The notes beneath the pieces are model-generated. The model was given only the letters and a program-made list of their open reading frames with translations, did no database searches and had not been told where the DNA came from. A stretch of DNA of 64,000 nucleotides from Streptomyces sp. MMG1121. Lineage in GTDB: Bacteria; Actinomycetota; Actinomycetes; Streptomycetales; Streptomycetaceae. The DNA lies in the NCBI RefSeq assembly GCF_001280015.1, contig NZ_LGDV01000251.1, positions 186,001 through 250,000 on the forward strand, written 5' to 3'. Position 1 is the first letter of the stretch. Every line of letters begins with the position of its first letter. The position numbers and the translations under genes are program-made. Positions 8,243-18,411 of the stretch are shown here, piece after piece.

Positions 8243-8812
8243 TCACGTCCGCGCGACGCACACCTGAAGCAGAAGATCACGCCCACCGCCCGGCGGTCCC
8301 CGCCGCCGGACCTCGCCGTACGCCCGCCGCGCCCAGCGCAGCAGGACGACGGCGGTCAGCGCGAAGGCGAGCGCGGTGAGCGGGGGGAGCGGGATGTCGG
8401 AGCGGGTGGTGGTGGCGAGGCACAGGTCGCCTCGCACGGATTCGGTGGGATGGGCGGCCGCTTTGCCATCCGCGGGATGGATGATCGCCACGCCGTCTGC
8501 GGTGACCGGAGTGGACGCAGCCGGCATGACGGCGGTGTGCGAGGCCGTCGTCGGGGACGTCGATCGCATGGCGGCCGTGTCCGCGACCATGACCGTCGAC
8601 GTCGAACGCATGGCGGCCGTGTCCGCGACCAAGACCGTCGACGTCGAACGCATGGCGGTCGTGTCCGGCATGGTCCCGTGGCACCCGCCACCTGCCGCGG
8701 CCGGACCGCCGTGCATGAGGAACAGCCCGAGCAGCACCGCGACCAGCACGGAGGGACGCACCACTCGCCGGCGGGCGCCGGCTGTACGGGGGGCGGGCTG
8801 CGGGACGAGCAC
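8243..8812 (-). CDS. DUF6153 family small exported protein
   Basis: 189 residues from GTG at 8812, seven bases after an AGGG element. A hydrophobic signal (VLVAVLLGLFLMHGGPAAAGGGCHG) is followed by a low-complexity region with 14-residue near-repeats (DTAAMRSTST), then a conserved C-terminal part: DLCLATTTR, one membrane helix (LTALAFALTAVVLLRWAR) and the basic tail RRRGPPGGGRDLLLQVCVART, which is the signature of DUF6153. Role unknown. Position before the Met/His-rich lipoprotein suggests a shared envelope function. Confidence 0.8.
   Translation of the reverse strand: MLVPQPAPRTAGARRRVVRPSVLVAVLLGLFLMHGGPAAAGGGCHGTMPDTTAMRSTSTVLVADTAAMRSTSTVMVADTAAMRSTSPTTASHTAVMPAASTPVTADGVAIIHPADGKAAAHPTESVRGDLCLATTTRSDIPLPPLTALAFALTAVVLLRWARRAYGEVRRRGPPGGGRDLLLQVCVART
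8556..8669. repeat. 42-bp tandem repeat inside the DUF6153 gene
   Basis: About 2.7 copies of a 42-bp unit (GACGTCGAACGCATGGCGGC...) at 8556-8597, 8598-8639 and 8640-8669, differing at few bases. The unit length is a multiple of three, so each copy adds 14 residues in frame. It expands the linker between the signal peptide and the membrane helix of the DUF6153 protein. Confidence 0.9.
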
Positions 8813-8942
8813 GGCACCACCCTAAGGGAGCCGCCGCTTCGCCGCGCGAGGCCACGTCGTCGTGGGCCCCGGCAGTGGCTGCGGCGGGCCCGCATCTCCA
8901 GGCCGCGACCGGCCGGGCAGCCCTCGTTCGGATCAGTCGGCC

Positions 8943-9255
8943 ATGGGTCCGGGTGTGTCGTTGACTGATCCGCTGGGGGAGGCGGATGGAACCGTCACTC
9001 CCGGACCGGACACCCGAGCGGGGTGGTCGCCGCGGGGCGTCTACGACCGGCTGCGCATGCGGGCGTCGACGGCACACGGGAGATGATCTCGACCGCGCTC
9101 ATGGCTGCCGGCCGCTGCCGGCCCCTGGCCTTCGTCCTCACCGCGGGCCAGGCCGGTGACGCACCCGCCCGACGCGAGGCCATGGCACGCCTGCGCGTTC
9201 CCCGTCGGTGTGGACGGCCCAGCACCAGGGCGGACCTCGTCCTGGCCGGAAAGGC
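8943..9255 (+). pseudogene. Truncated IS5-family transposase remnant
   Basis: Pieces of an IS5-type (DDE) transposase are readable: VSLTDPL near 8950, a degraded stretch, RGVYDRLRMRAS at 9035-9070, then after an internal deletion GRCRPLAFVLTAGQAGDAPARREAMARLRVPRR at 9105-9210. In intact relatives the first block starts the protein and the last block precedes the middle catalytic region. The DDE core and right end are missing, and no terminal inverted repeats were found. The fragment directly abuts a GNAT remnant. Confidence 0.75.
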
Positions 9256-9259
9256 GCGG

Positions 9260-9660
9260 CCCGGGTGCGCTGTGCGGAGATTCGGCCTGCGCATCGCCGA
9301 GCGGTCGAGGGAGTGCGCGGAACGTCGCGTCGTGCCCTGGGTGTTCGACAGCGACGGCTCCGTCGTCGGCACGATCACGCTCTCCGGACTGCTCTACGGG
9401 CCCTTTCGCAGCGCGTCCGTGGGGTACTGGGTGGCCGCCGACCGGCAGAGCCGGGGGCTGGCCGATGCGGCGGGAGAGCGTCTGCCGCACGGACCGCGAC
9501 GTCATCGGCCTGCACCGCATCGAGGCCACCACGCTCCTCGACACCATCCCTTCGCGACGCGTGCTGAATCCCTTCGCGACGCGTGCTGAAGAAGAACGGG
9601 TTCGAGCCGATCGGCATGGCTCCGCGCTGTCCGCACATCAACGGGGAATGGCGGGATCAC
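9260..9660 (+). pseudogene. Broken RimJ/RimL-type GNAT acetyltransferase
   Basis: A GNAT domain related to ribosomal-protein N-acetyltransferases is readable across three frames: RECAERRVVPWVF and SVGYWVAADRQSRGLA, then RDVIGLHRIEATTLLDTIPSRRVL, then KKNGFEPIGMAPRCPHINGEWRDH. One frameshift lies near 9475. The second is caused by a 22-bp duplication at 9547-9590. The N-terminal strand of the fold is missing, apparently cut off by the transposase fragment. The C-terminus ends at about 9660, where the sequence becomes unrelated. Confidence 0.8.
9547..9590. repeat. 22-bp perfect tandem duplication
   Basis: TCCCTTCGCGACGCGTGCTGAA occurs twice in succession (9547-9568 and 9569-9590). Removing one copy restores the reading ...DTIPSRRVLKKNGFEP, the expected GNAT sequence, so the duplication is the frameshifting event. 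Because 22 is not a multiple of three it shifts the frame by one. Confidence 0.95.
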
Positions 9661-9803
9661 CGTGTGTCCCCGCGGATCCCGCACGACGGTCCGCCGCCGG
9701 ACTGACCGCCGGGCGCCACGCCGGCGGTGACAGCCCCCGGGCCCGCCGCGGCGATGGTGACGGCAGCGGGGGCAACGGCCAGGCGCCGTAGTCCGGATGC
9801 CAT
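9657..9803 (-). pseudogene. Signal-peptide stub of an exported protein
   Basis: A 48-codon frame, ATG at 9803, reads as a typical Streptomyces export signal (GLRRLAVAPAAVTIAAAGPGAVTAG) and then loses coding character and stops at 9657, precisely where the GNAT remnant also ends. This looks like the 5' end of a secreted protein gene whose body has been deleted. It could also be chance in GC-rich DNA. The evidence is only the signal-like composition and the shared break point. Confidence 0.3.
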
Positions 9804-10043
9804 GATGCCGGGCTCGTCCTCCCGGAAGCGGATCGGCGGAAGCCGGCGTTCGCGAGCGCGCAGTCCTGGCCGTGCTGCCGGGCAGGAACGGGCGGCACGG
9901 TGTCGCTGGAGGAGTGGACGCCGTTGCCGTGGCAGATTCAGGACGTTCGACTGCCGGGTGTGGGTGCACGACTCCACACAGTTCCACACACGCCATACAC
10001 TCCAGACGAACCGACAGGCATCAGCGTGAAGGTGACGGGGGAA

Positions 10044-12395
10044 ATGCCGAAACCACAACAGAAGAGCGCACCGGATCCGGGGAAGGCCGCGGATCTCGCC
10101 GAATTCATCGGCCTGCTGAGGGAGTTACGGATCTGGGCCGGACAGCCCTCGTACCGGACGCTGGCGAAGCGGGTCGGACCGCTGCTGCGCCCGCCGCGTG
10201 CCGTATCACCGTTCACCGTCGTGGACGCCTTCAAAGTCTCCCGCCGCCGTTTGGACCTGGACCTGGTGGTGGGGATCGTTCGGGCCCTGGGGCTGGACGA
10301 GGAGGAGGTCGACCGCTGGCGGAAGGCGTGCGTCAGAGTGCACGCCCAGGCCAAGACCGGCGGCCCGACCGGCGTGCTTCGCCAACTCCCGGCCGATCTG
10401 GCGACGTTCACCGGTCGTGAAAGGGAGCTGGACGAGCTGCTCGCAGCGGCTGCCCGACCCGGTGCCGACGGCGCGGCGGCGACGGTGGTGATCTCCGCGA
10501 TCGAAGGGATGGCCGGGGTCGGCAAGACCCAGCTGGCAGTCCACGTCGCTCACCGGCTGGTGCGCGACGGCCGATACCAGGACGTGCAGCTGTACGTGAA
10601 CCTGCGGGGCTTCGACCCCGAGGCGAAGCCCGTCGATCCGGCGGCGGTCCTGGATACCTTCCTGCGGCATCTGGAGGTGCCGGCCCAGCAGATCCCCGAA
10701 GGCCTGGACGAGCGCGCCGCGATGTTCCGCGACCGGATCGAGGGCAAGAGCGCGTTGATCATCCTGGACAACGCCACCGACGAGCAACAGGTACGGCCGC
10801 TGATCCCGTCCTGCTCGTCCTGCCTGGTGCTGATCACCAGCCGCCGCAGCCTGATCGAGCTCGACGACGCCGCCGTCACCCAGCTGAACGTGTTCGAACC
10901 CGCGGAGGCGATGTCGCTGCTCGCCCGGATCGCCGGCGCGGACCGGGTGGCGGCCGAGCCGGAGGCCGCCGCGGCGATCGCCGAGACCTGCGGTTACCTG
11001 CCGCTGGCGGTCGCGCTGGCCGCCGCCCGCCTGCGGTCCCGCCCTTCCTGGAGCCTGGCGTACCTGCTGAGCCGCCTGCGCAAACACGGCGTGGACGCGG
11101 TCAGCACACCAGGGCAGTCGCTCCAGCATGTCTTCGACCTGTCCTACGAGGGTCTGGACCCCCGGACACAGCGCCTGTTCCGGCTGCTGGCGCTGCACCC
11201 GGGGCAGGACTTCACCCCGCCGGCGGTTGCCGCCCTCGCCGAACTGGGCGAAGCCGAGGCCGAATTGCTGCTGGAACACCTGCAGGACGAGCATCTGGTC
11301 CAGCAGCAGACCTCCGGCCGCTACGCTCTGCACGACCTGCTGCACGCCTACGCCGCTGGACGCGCCCGGCAGGACCGGGACGAGGAACAGGTCGCCACCG
11401 AACGGGTCTTGACCTGGTTCCTGGCGTCTGTCGACGCCGCGGCCCAGCAGATCATGCCGGCGCGTTACGCGTTGCCGCTGGAGTCGGCCCCGATGGCCGC
11501 CGCTCCCGCGGGGTTCGACGGGAGCGCCGAGGCGATGGCCTGGTGCGACGAGGAGTACGCGAACCTGCTGGCCGCCGCCGAGCGAGCCGCGAAGGTACCG
11601 GGCAGCGACCTCGCCTGGCGGCTGGCGACGTCGATGTCCATGTTCCTCTTCCTTCGCTGCCGTTGGCAGGAGAGCCTGCGCGTTCATGAGGCGGGCCTGG
11701 AGTCAGCCTTGGCAACGCACCATCGGGCCGGGGAGGCGTGGGTACGCAACAACCTGGGAATGTGCCTGGCCGCGCTGGGCAAACCCGAGCTGGCGGCCCC
11801 TCAGCTGACCGTCGCCCTGGAGGTACGGCGCGAGCTCGGCGATGTGAGCGGTGAGGCGGCCGCTCTGAGCAACCTGTCCCGGGTCTTCGTCGAGTCAGGC
11901 GAGTTGGAGGCCGGACTCGACTGCTCGCTCCAGGCCCTGGACGCGGCTGTGCGCGCCGGCGACCGCAAGCGGGAAGGCACGGCGTTGAACAGCGTGGCCA
12001 TCTGCCTGTGGGAGCTGAAGCGGCCACGGGAGGCCCTTGACTACCTGCGGCGGAAACTGGCCATGCACCGTGCGGACGGCGACCCGATCGGGCTGGGTCT
12101 GGCCCTGCACAACATCGCCGAATTCCACGAGACCCTCCACCAGTACGACGAGGCACTCAACGTACTCCGGGAAGCACTGGAGGTTGCCAGGGCCTCAGGT
12201 GACCTGCATGCCGAAGCCGGGGCGCTGTTCGGCATCGCCCGGTGCCTGTCCGCCACCGGGGAGCACCAGCAGGCCCGTGCGGACCTCGGAAGGGCGCTTG
12301 CCGTCTTCGAGAAACTGCGAGCACCCGAGGTCGACCAGGCGCGCGAACTGCTGGCGCGGCTGGGCACGTTGCCCCTGAAGGCAGATCTTCCGTGA
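10044..12395 (+). CDS. NB-ARC / TPR regulatory NTPase (STAND family)
   Basis: About 783 residues. The N-terminal 110 residues look like an Xre-type helix-turn-helix module (LAEFIGLLRELRIWAGQPSYRTLAKRVG). The NB-ARC domain follows with P-loop EGMAGVGKTQLAVH (about residue 155), Walker B ALIILDNA (about 240), the sensor LVLITSRR and the GLPL-like CGYLPLAVALAAARL. TPR repeats fill residues about 550-775 (WVRNNLGMCLAALGKPELA, GTALNSVAICLWELKRPREAL). Such STAND proteins act as ATP-driven switches, often in transcription. The start is uncertain (GTGs at 10026 and 10032 are alternatives). A TTA leucine codon at 10125-10127 predicts dependence on the bldA tRNA. Confidence 0.88.
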   Translation: MPKPQQKSAPDPGKAADLAEFIGLLRELRIWAGQPSYRTLAKRVGPLLRPPRAVSPFTVVDAFKVSRRRLDLDLVVGIVRALGLDEEEVDRWRKACVRVHAQAKTGGPTGVLRQLPADLATFTGRERELDELLAAAARPGADGAAATVVISAIEGMAGVGKTQLAVHVAHRLVRDGRYQDVQLYVNLRGFDPEAKPVDPAAVLDTFLRHLEVPAQQIPEGLDERAAMFRDRIEGKSALIILDNATDEQQVRPLIPSCSSCLVLITSRRSLIELDDAAVTQLNVFEPAEAMSLLARIAGADRVAAEPEAAAAIAETCGYLPLAVALAAARLRSRPSWSLAYLLSRLRKHGVDAVSTPGQSLQHVFDLSYEGLDPRTQRLFRLLALHPGQDFTPPAVAALAELGEAEAELLLEHLQDEHLVQQQTSGRYALHDLLHAYAAGRARQDRDEEQVATERVLTWFLASVDAAAQQIMPARYALPLESAPMAAAPAGFDGSAEAMAWCDEEYANLLAAAERAAKVPGSDLAWRLATSMSMFLFLRCRWQESLRVHEAGLESALATHHRAGEAWVRNNLGMCLAALGKPELAAPQLTVALEVRRELGDVSGEAAALSNLSRVFVESGELEAGLDCSLQALDAAVRAGDRKREGTALNSVAICLWELKRPREALDYLRRKLAMHRADGDPIGLGLALHNIAEFHETLHQYDEALNVLREALEVARASGDLHAEAGALFGIARCLSATGEHQQARADLGRALAVFEKLRAPEVDQARELLARLGTLPLKADLP

Positions 12396-12436
12396 GCCGC
12401 CGGCGCCGAGGCGCTTGCCCGCCTCCCCGCGCTACA

Positions 12437-12505
12437 GGGGCTTCGGTGTGAGATCGCGTGGGACAGCGAAGCCCCGCCGGGGATCTTGACTCCGACGGGG
12501 CTTCG
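12437..12505 (+). terminator. Overlapping hairpins with three interchangeable strands
   Basis: GGGGCTTCG (12437-12445), its complement CGAAGCCCC (12467-12475) and a second GGGGCTTCG (12497-12505). The middle strand can pair with either flank, giving two mutually exclusive hairpins. It starts 41 bases after the NB-ARC gene stop, so a terminator or 3'-end structure is the simplest reading. See findings for the switch-like possibility. Confidence 0.5.
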
Positions 12506-12652
12506 TCGTGCGAGTGGGTTGCGAAGGCGTGCCGCGGCCGTCCCGCCGCCCCGACGGAGCGGCCGCTTCAAGGCGCCGGCGCCGCTGGTCGGCGGTGCAC
12601 GTGCCCCCGATGTCCATGGAGCAAGCCCTCGCACATGCGGCTGCTCCGCACG

Positions 12653-12880
12653 TCACCCTTGGTGCGGTCCGAGGAGCCCTCCGACGACCGGCGCGCTCCC
12701 GAGCAGCCCGAACACCGGATTCAAGGGGCTACCGTCCGGGCCGGACGAGGGGATGGGAACGGACCTGACTGTCGGAGCTATGGCCTCCGCTGCCGATGTT
12801 CCGCACGGGGCGACGACTGTGATCGACAGGGCGGCAAGCGGCGGGACGACTGCATAACGCAGCCACGTGATCGTTCTCAC
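12653..12880 (-). CDS. Possible small secreted protein
   Basis: 75 residues from GTG at 12880: a signal-like segment (ITWLRYAVVPPLAALSITVVAPCGTSAAEA) followed by a short mature part ending SPLNPVFGLLGSAPVVGGLLGPHQG. Small exported Streptomyces proteins with a Gly/Leu-rich GLLG ending of this kind exist, but I cannot name a family. The ribosome site is weak. Codon bias favours coding. It lies in a gene-poor stretch between two terminator-like structures. Confidence 0.4.
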   Translation of the reverse strand: MRTITWLRYAVVPPLAALSITVVAPCGTSAAEAIAPTVRSVPIPSSGPDGSPLNPVFGLLGSAPVVGGLLGPHQG

Positions 12881-13125
12881 CGGCCAAGCGTCTCGCAGCG
12901 ACAGGGAAACGAAGCCGGGACACGCCCGGTTACTGTCTGATTTACGAAGAATACCCGCGCTGTAGCCGGGCCGGACGGCCACCCCCACGCCGCCCTGACG
13001 CGACGTCCATCCGCAACTCTTGACCCTTACTCGGGGGCCGACAAATCTGGCGACGGGCGGAGTCCGGGACGCGCTCAGAACGGGGGCAAGCGCGCAGACC
13101 AGCGGCGAAGATCGTGGAGGCCGAC

Positions 13126-13227
13126 ATGTGGTACGCCTCCCATCCGGCCATGACGGTCGAGGACACCACCAAGGCGCAGAAGGTCACGCAGGCGTTCTAC
13201 GCGTTGCTGGACACCGCGTGCGGCTAG
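13126..13227 (+). CDS. Tiny open reading frame with strong ribosome site
   Basis: 33 codons from ATG 13126, preceded by GGAGG with a five-base spacer: MWYASHPAMTVEDTTKAQK..., ending ALLDTACG. It looks like part of a soluble helical protein rather than a known peptide. It may be a small gene or the end of a decayed one. The rest of 12.9-13.56 kb shows no convincing gene on either strand. Confidence 0.25.
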   Translation: MWYASHPAMTVEDTTKAQKVTQAFYALLDTACG

Positions 13228-13562
13228 CAGCCATCTCGCGCCCCAGGCGCCTGTAGCCCCGCGCCCATGGGAGATTCCGGCTCACTCCTCGATGTCGGCG
13301 CCGACGAATGCGCGGTTGCCTGCACCTTCTCGATTCCGACCGGACCGGACGACAAAGGGGAGTTGTGCAGCGGGGAAGGTGCGTGCTGCCCGACGGGGAA
13401 TCCGTTTCGTCGCTGGTGAATGACGAGCGGCGCGGCGAGGGACACGCTGTCGGAGAGCCAGCTCATGGGCGGCAAGGGGCACTGCGGGCCCGTGCCGACC
13501 GACCCCCGGACGCTACGGCTGCGGACCGCGGAGAGCTCGAACTGGTCCGGATTGTCCCTGGT

Positions 13563-13604
13563 CCGGGTTGTCTGGAGGGGGGAAGTTCCCTCCAGACAAC
13601 CCGG
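13563..13604 (-). terminator. Terminator of the aldehyde dehydrogenase gene
   Basis: A perfect 17-bp stem (CCGGGTTGTCTGGAGGG / CCCTCCAGACAACCCGG) around an eight-base loop, starting 10 bases beyond the aldehyde dehydrogenase stop codon. The structure is symmetric and could stop transcription from both sides. It is the strongest hairpin in the window's first quarter. Confidence 0.85.
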
Positions 13605-13613
13605 CTTGTGGCT

Positions 13614-15137
<1,524 letters not shown>

Positions 15138-15193
15138 CCTGGTCTGCCTCCCGGTGCAGCGCTGCCCGCCGTTGGGCAGCTGTCGGCGTGAGG

Positions 15194-16504
15194 CTAGGCG
15201 GGCGGACGTTGCAAGTACGTTGCACCGCTGCTCCGCCCCGGTCCCCGGCCGACCGCAGCCGTCAGCTCGGCCTCCAGCGCGGCGAGCCGGGCCCGGACCG
15301 GGGCCGTGGGCCGCGCCGCGGCGAGCGCCCGCCACACCGCCACGTCGTCCTCGCCCCAAGGTGCGTGCGCCCAGTCCGCCAGCAGGTCCGGATCACGGTG
15401 TGCGATCAGCGCCGCGCGCAGCCCGTCGGCGAGCCGCTCCCGCAGCCGTACGATCGCCGGCGCCTGCGAACCCGGAAGCAGTGGGCCGGTGTACGCCTCC
15501 GCCGCCGCCGTGAGCGCCCCCGCCTCCAGCCGCCGTTCGACGACGGTGACGTCCGACTCGACCGCGGCCGTGAGCCGGTACGGCCGCGAGGCGAGCAGGC
15601 CCGGGCCCGACAGCCTGCGCAGCCGCGCGAGTTCGGCACGCAGGGTCACCGGGGTCACCGACTCGTCCGCGTACAGCGCGCACAGCAGCTCGTCACCGCT
15701 CAGCCCCTCCGGATGCCGGGCCAGCAGCATGACTATCTCGCTGTGCCGACGGCTGAGCCGTGTGCGGCGGCCGTCCAGGACGAGTTCGGCCTCGTCCCGG
15801 CCCAGCGCGCTGAGCAACGCCGTGTCCCCGGGGCTCCGCGGCGGCGGCACCAGCAGCGCGAGCTGCGTCTCCGCGGCCCGCGCCACCGCCTGCACGAACC
15901 CGAGGCTGTGCGGATGCGCCAGCCCGTCACCGCCGGTGATGTCCACGGCGCCCAGCACCCGGCCGGTGCGCGGATCGTGGACCGGCGCCGCCGCGCAGGT
16001 CCACGGCTGGACCCGCCGTATGAAGTGCTCTGCGGCGAACACCTGCACCGGCCGGCCCACGGCGACCGCGGTGCCCGGCGCGTTGGTGCCGACCGCGGTC
16101 TCCGACCAGCGTGCTCCCGGCACGAAGTTCATCCCGTCCGCCCGGCGCCGGGTCGCCCGATGCCCCTCGACCCACAGCAGCCTGCCGTGCGCGTCGCACA
16201 CCGCCAGCAGATGCTCGCCGTCGGCGGCGAAAGTGCCCATCAGTTCCCGGAACAGGGGCATCACCCTGGCCAGCGGGTGCTGCGCACGGTAGGCACCGAG
16301 GTCGCCGTCGGTCAGCTCCACGCTGGCGGTGCCGTCCGGCCCGACACCGGCCCGGGCGCTGCGCCGCCACGACTCCGCCACCACCGACCGCACCGGTCGC
16401 GGCACCGTACCCACGGTGGTGAACGTCTCGTGCGCCCGGCGCAGCGCACGGACTCGCTCGGCGGGGTCGGCCCCCGGCTCCAGGGCCACCCACGGATCGG
16501 TCAA
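15194..16504 (-). CDS. GAF-domain transcriptional regulator (AcoR-like, without AAA+ domain)
   Basis: 436 residues. TTG at 16504 is chosen because GGGGAGG stands five bases upstream, and no ATG or GTG suits better. The N-terminus ([24 protein letters not shown]) and the GAF part ([48 protein letters not shown]) match AcoR-type activators, including the Trp-Cys segment [12 protein letters not shown] and the GAVDITGG strand. Instead of a sigma-54 AAA+ module it has a C-terminal winged-helix-like region ([36 protein letters not shown]). It precedes the aldehyde dehydrogenase gene and probably regulates it. Confidence 0.82.
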   Translation of the reverse strand: MTDPWVALEPGADPAERVRALRRAHETFTTVGTVPRPVRSVVAESWRRSARAGVGPDGTASVELTDGDLGAYRAQHPLARVMPLFRELMGTFAADGEHLLAVCDAHGRLLWVEGHRATRRRADGMNFVPGARWSETAVGTNAPGTAVAVGRPVQVFAAEHFIRRVQPWTCAAAPVHDPRTGRVLGAVDITGGDGLAHPHSLGFVQAVARAAETQLALLVPPPRSPGDTALLSALGRDEAELVLDGRRTRLSRRHSEIVMLLARHPEGLSGDELLCALYADESVTPVTLRAELARLRRLSGPGLLASRPYRLTAAVESDVTVVERRLEAGALTAAAEAYTGPLLPGSQAPAIVRLRERLADGLRAALIAHRDPDLLADWAHAPWGEDDVAVWRALAAARPTAPVRARLAALEAELTAAVGRGPGRSSGATYLQRPPA

Positions 16505-16647
16505 TTCAGCCTCCCCGGACGGTGAAAGAGCAGTGATGCGGCAGCGACCATCGTCACTCGCCGTGGTGGTGCGGACAACCTCTTCGGCATCGGTTCGACC
16601 GGTTCCGGCGGTGGCCCCTGGGGGCCGGCGGGTCCTGCCGCCGGTCG

Positions 16648-17334
16648 CTAGGCGAAGTTGACCAGGCGGATGTAGCGGACCCAGTCCCAGCTCGGCCCCG
16701 GATCGGTGTGGTCGGTGCCCGGCACCTGGTAGTGGCCGATGATGTGCTCCCGGTCCTTGGGGAGGCCGTACTTGTCGCAGATCGCCGCGGTGAGTCTGGC
16801 CGACTGCGCGTAGAGGGCGTTGGTGAAGTAGGCGGGCTGGTCCACCCACCCTTCGTGCTCGATGCCGATGCTGCGCGTGTTGTAGTCCCAGTTGCCCGCG
16901 TGCCAGGCGATGTCGGCCTCGTGCACGCACTGGGCGATATGCCCGTCCGCAGAGCGGACCAGATAGTGCGCGGACACCTTCTTCTGCGGGTTGGCGAAGA
17001 TCGCCAGCGTATTCGGGTAGGTCTCCTGTGTGACGTGGATGATCACACGGTCGATCGCATAGCTGTCGGGCCGGTCGGACGAGGTGTAGTTGGAGCTGCT
17101 GGCCGGCTCCCACTCGGCGGGCGGATAGTCCACGGCCTCGTTCTGCGCTCCGGCCCGCGGATCCTCGGTCTGCGCGCCGGCGCGCGGATCCGGGAGCAGC
17201 ACGTAGGGGACGGCGGCGAGCGCCGTGCCCTTCAGGAGCCGTCGCCGGCTGAGGCGCGACGAGGCCGGCCGGGCTGGTGGTGTTGGTTGTGATGATTCTT
17301 CCGGTTGTGCCGGGCCGGCCGGGTCCATGTCCAT
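16648..17334 (-). CDS. Tat-exported N-acetylmuramoyl-L-alanine amidase
   Basis: 228 residues. A twin-arginine signal SRRRLLKGTALAAVPYVLL (about residues 29-47) is followed by a short spacer with the near-repeat DPRAGAQ, then an Amidase_2 domain. Zinc ligands are visible: His in RVIIHVTQ, and His and Asp near GHYQVPGTDHTDPG. SIGIEHEGW carries the glutamate near the active site. The enzyme cuts the bond between muramic acid and the peptide stem of peptidoglycan, outside the cell. Alone on its strand, with the GAF regulator downstream. Confidence 0.9.
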   Translation of the reverse strand: MDMDPAGPAQPEESSQPTPPARPASSRLSRRRLLKGTALAAVPYVLLPDPRAGAQTEDPRAGAQNEAVDYPPAEWEPASSSNYTSSDRPDSYAIDRVIIHVTQETYPNTLAIFANPQKKVSAHYLVRSADGHIAQCVHEADIAWHAGNWDYNTRSIGIEHEGWVDQPAYFTNALYAQSARLTAAICDKYGLPKDREHIIGHYQVPGTDHTDPGPSWDWVRYIRLVNFA

Positions 17335-17397
17335 CGTCGGGTGCCTTTCAGGAGTCGTGGAGTGCGGGGCAGGAGCCGGGTGGAGACGTCGCAGGCG

Positions 17398-18411
17398 TCA
17401 GCTGCGCAGCGCTCGCGCGGTCTCCCGAAGCCGCGCGTGCATGCCGCGGTACGTCTCCCGCGCGGGCAGCCACTCCTTGCGGAGCTTCGCCACGCACGTG
17501 TAGTTCGTGTCGCACACGTTGGCCAACGGTGATTCGACCGCCTGGGTTGCGAATTGATACGCGTCCGGCTCACTGAACCCGTAGTCATGCGCCAGCCACC
17601 GCACCAGGTCGAGCTGCGATATCCGGAACGCGTCCTCCAGCGGGCGGGCCGAACCGGTCGAGATGATGTGGGTGTCGGACTCCAGCCGGGGCCAGGGGGT
17701 GGCGACGTCCTTGAGGAGCTCCACGATCACCACGGTGTTCATGGCGCACTCCACGGCCACCCCGCAGGTCTCGCCCTCGCCCTGGCGCGCGTGCCCGTCG
17801 CCGAGGCTGAGCAGCGCGCCCTCGACATTGACCCCCAGGTAGCAGGTGACACCCGCCCGCATCTCGGGCGTGTCCATGTTCCCGCCGTGCGCGTCAGGGA
17901 CCAGGGCCGAGCGCACCTCCAGATTGGCGGGGGCCACGCCCACCGTGCCGTGCATCGGGTCCAGAGGCAGCTCCACCTCGATGTCACTGTCCCGCGCCTG
18001 GAACAGGGTGGTGCGCCGCGCACGGTCCAGCTGCCAGATCCAGACCCGCTCCGGCAGCGGGGGCTGGAGCGTGGCCGTGGTGTGCGTCGAGGTGAGCGCG
18101 CCGAACAGGGGGACCGTCGTCGACGCCGCCCAGTCGCGGGCCGGTTCGATCGACACGAAGTGCACGGCCACGGTGTCGCCGGGCTCCGCGCCCTCGACGT
18201 GGAAGGGGCCGGTCTGCGGATTGAGGAACGGAAACTCGCAGACTTCGGAGACGAGGTCCTTCTCGGAGCGCACCCGGCCGGCGAAGCAGTCCTCCGTGAA
18301 CAGGTCGAGCACTGTGCCGGGCGCGATCCGCGCGACGGGCGCCGCTCCGCCGAACGTCCAGGCGTATTCGTCCGGTTCCGGGCGCACGGTGAGGATCCGG
18401 GGGTCGGTCAT
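17398..18411 (-). CDS. Acetamidase/formamidase family protein
   Basis: 337 residues from ATG 18411. It matches the FmdA/AmdA family: DLFTEDCFAGRV, FPFLNPQTGPFHVEGAEPGDTVAVHF (the GPF-V-GAEPGD signature), PMHGTVGVAP, and the glycine-rich VPDAHGGNMD and LSLGDGHARQGEGE segments, all typical of these metal-dependent amidases. Family members hydrolyse formamide or acetamide to ammonia and an acid. The C-terminus carries four Cys/Trp-rich residues. The amino acid permease just upstream on the same strand (98 bases apart) suggests uptake and breakdown of an amide or amine nitrogen source. Confidence 0.85.
   Translation of the reverse strand: MTDPRILTVRPEPDEYAWTFGGAAPVARIAPGTVLDLFTEDCFAGRVRSEKDLVSEVCEFPFLNPQTGPFHVEGAEPGDTVAVHFVSIEPARDWAASTTVPLFGALTSTHTTATLQPPLPERVWIWQLDRARRTTLFQARDSDIEVELPLDPMHGTVGVAPANLEVRSALVPDAHGGNMDTPEMRAGVTCYLGVNVEGALLSLGDGHARQGEGETCGVAVECAMNTVVIVELLKDVATPWPRLESDTHIISTGSARPLEDAFRISQLDLVRWLAHDYGFSEPDAYQFATQAVESPLANVCDTNYTCVAKLRKEWLPARETYRGMHARLRETARALRS

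Noticed and set aside
6935..8968. A 677-codon open frame on the plus strand
   Set aside because: It is antisense to the Met/His-rich lipoprotein and the DUF6153 gene, which have signal peptides and family motifs. Its own translation is low-complexity Gly/Arg.
16505..17113. Long extension of the GAF regulator frame into the amidase gene
   Set aside because: The amidase on the same strand is clearly coding there in another frame; the strong ribosome site at 16504 fixes the regulator start.
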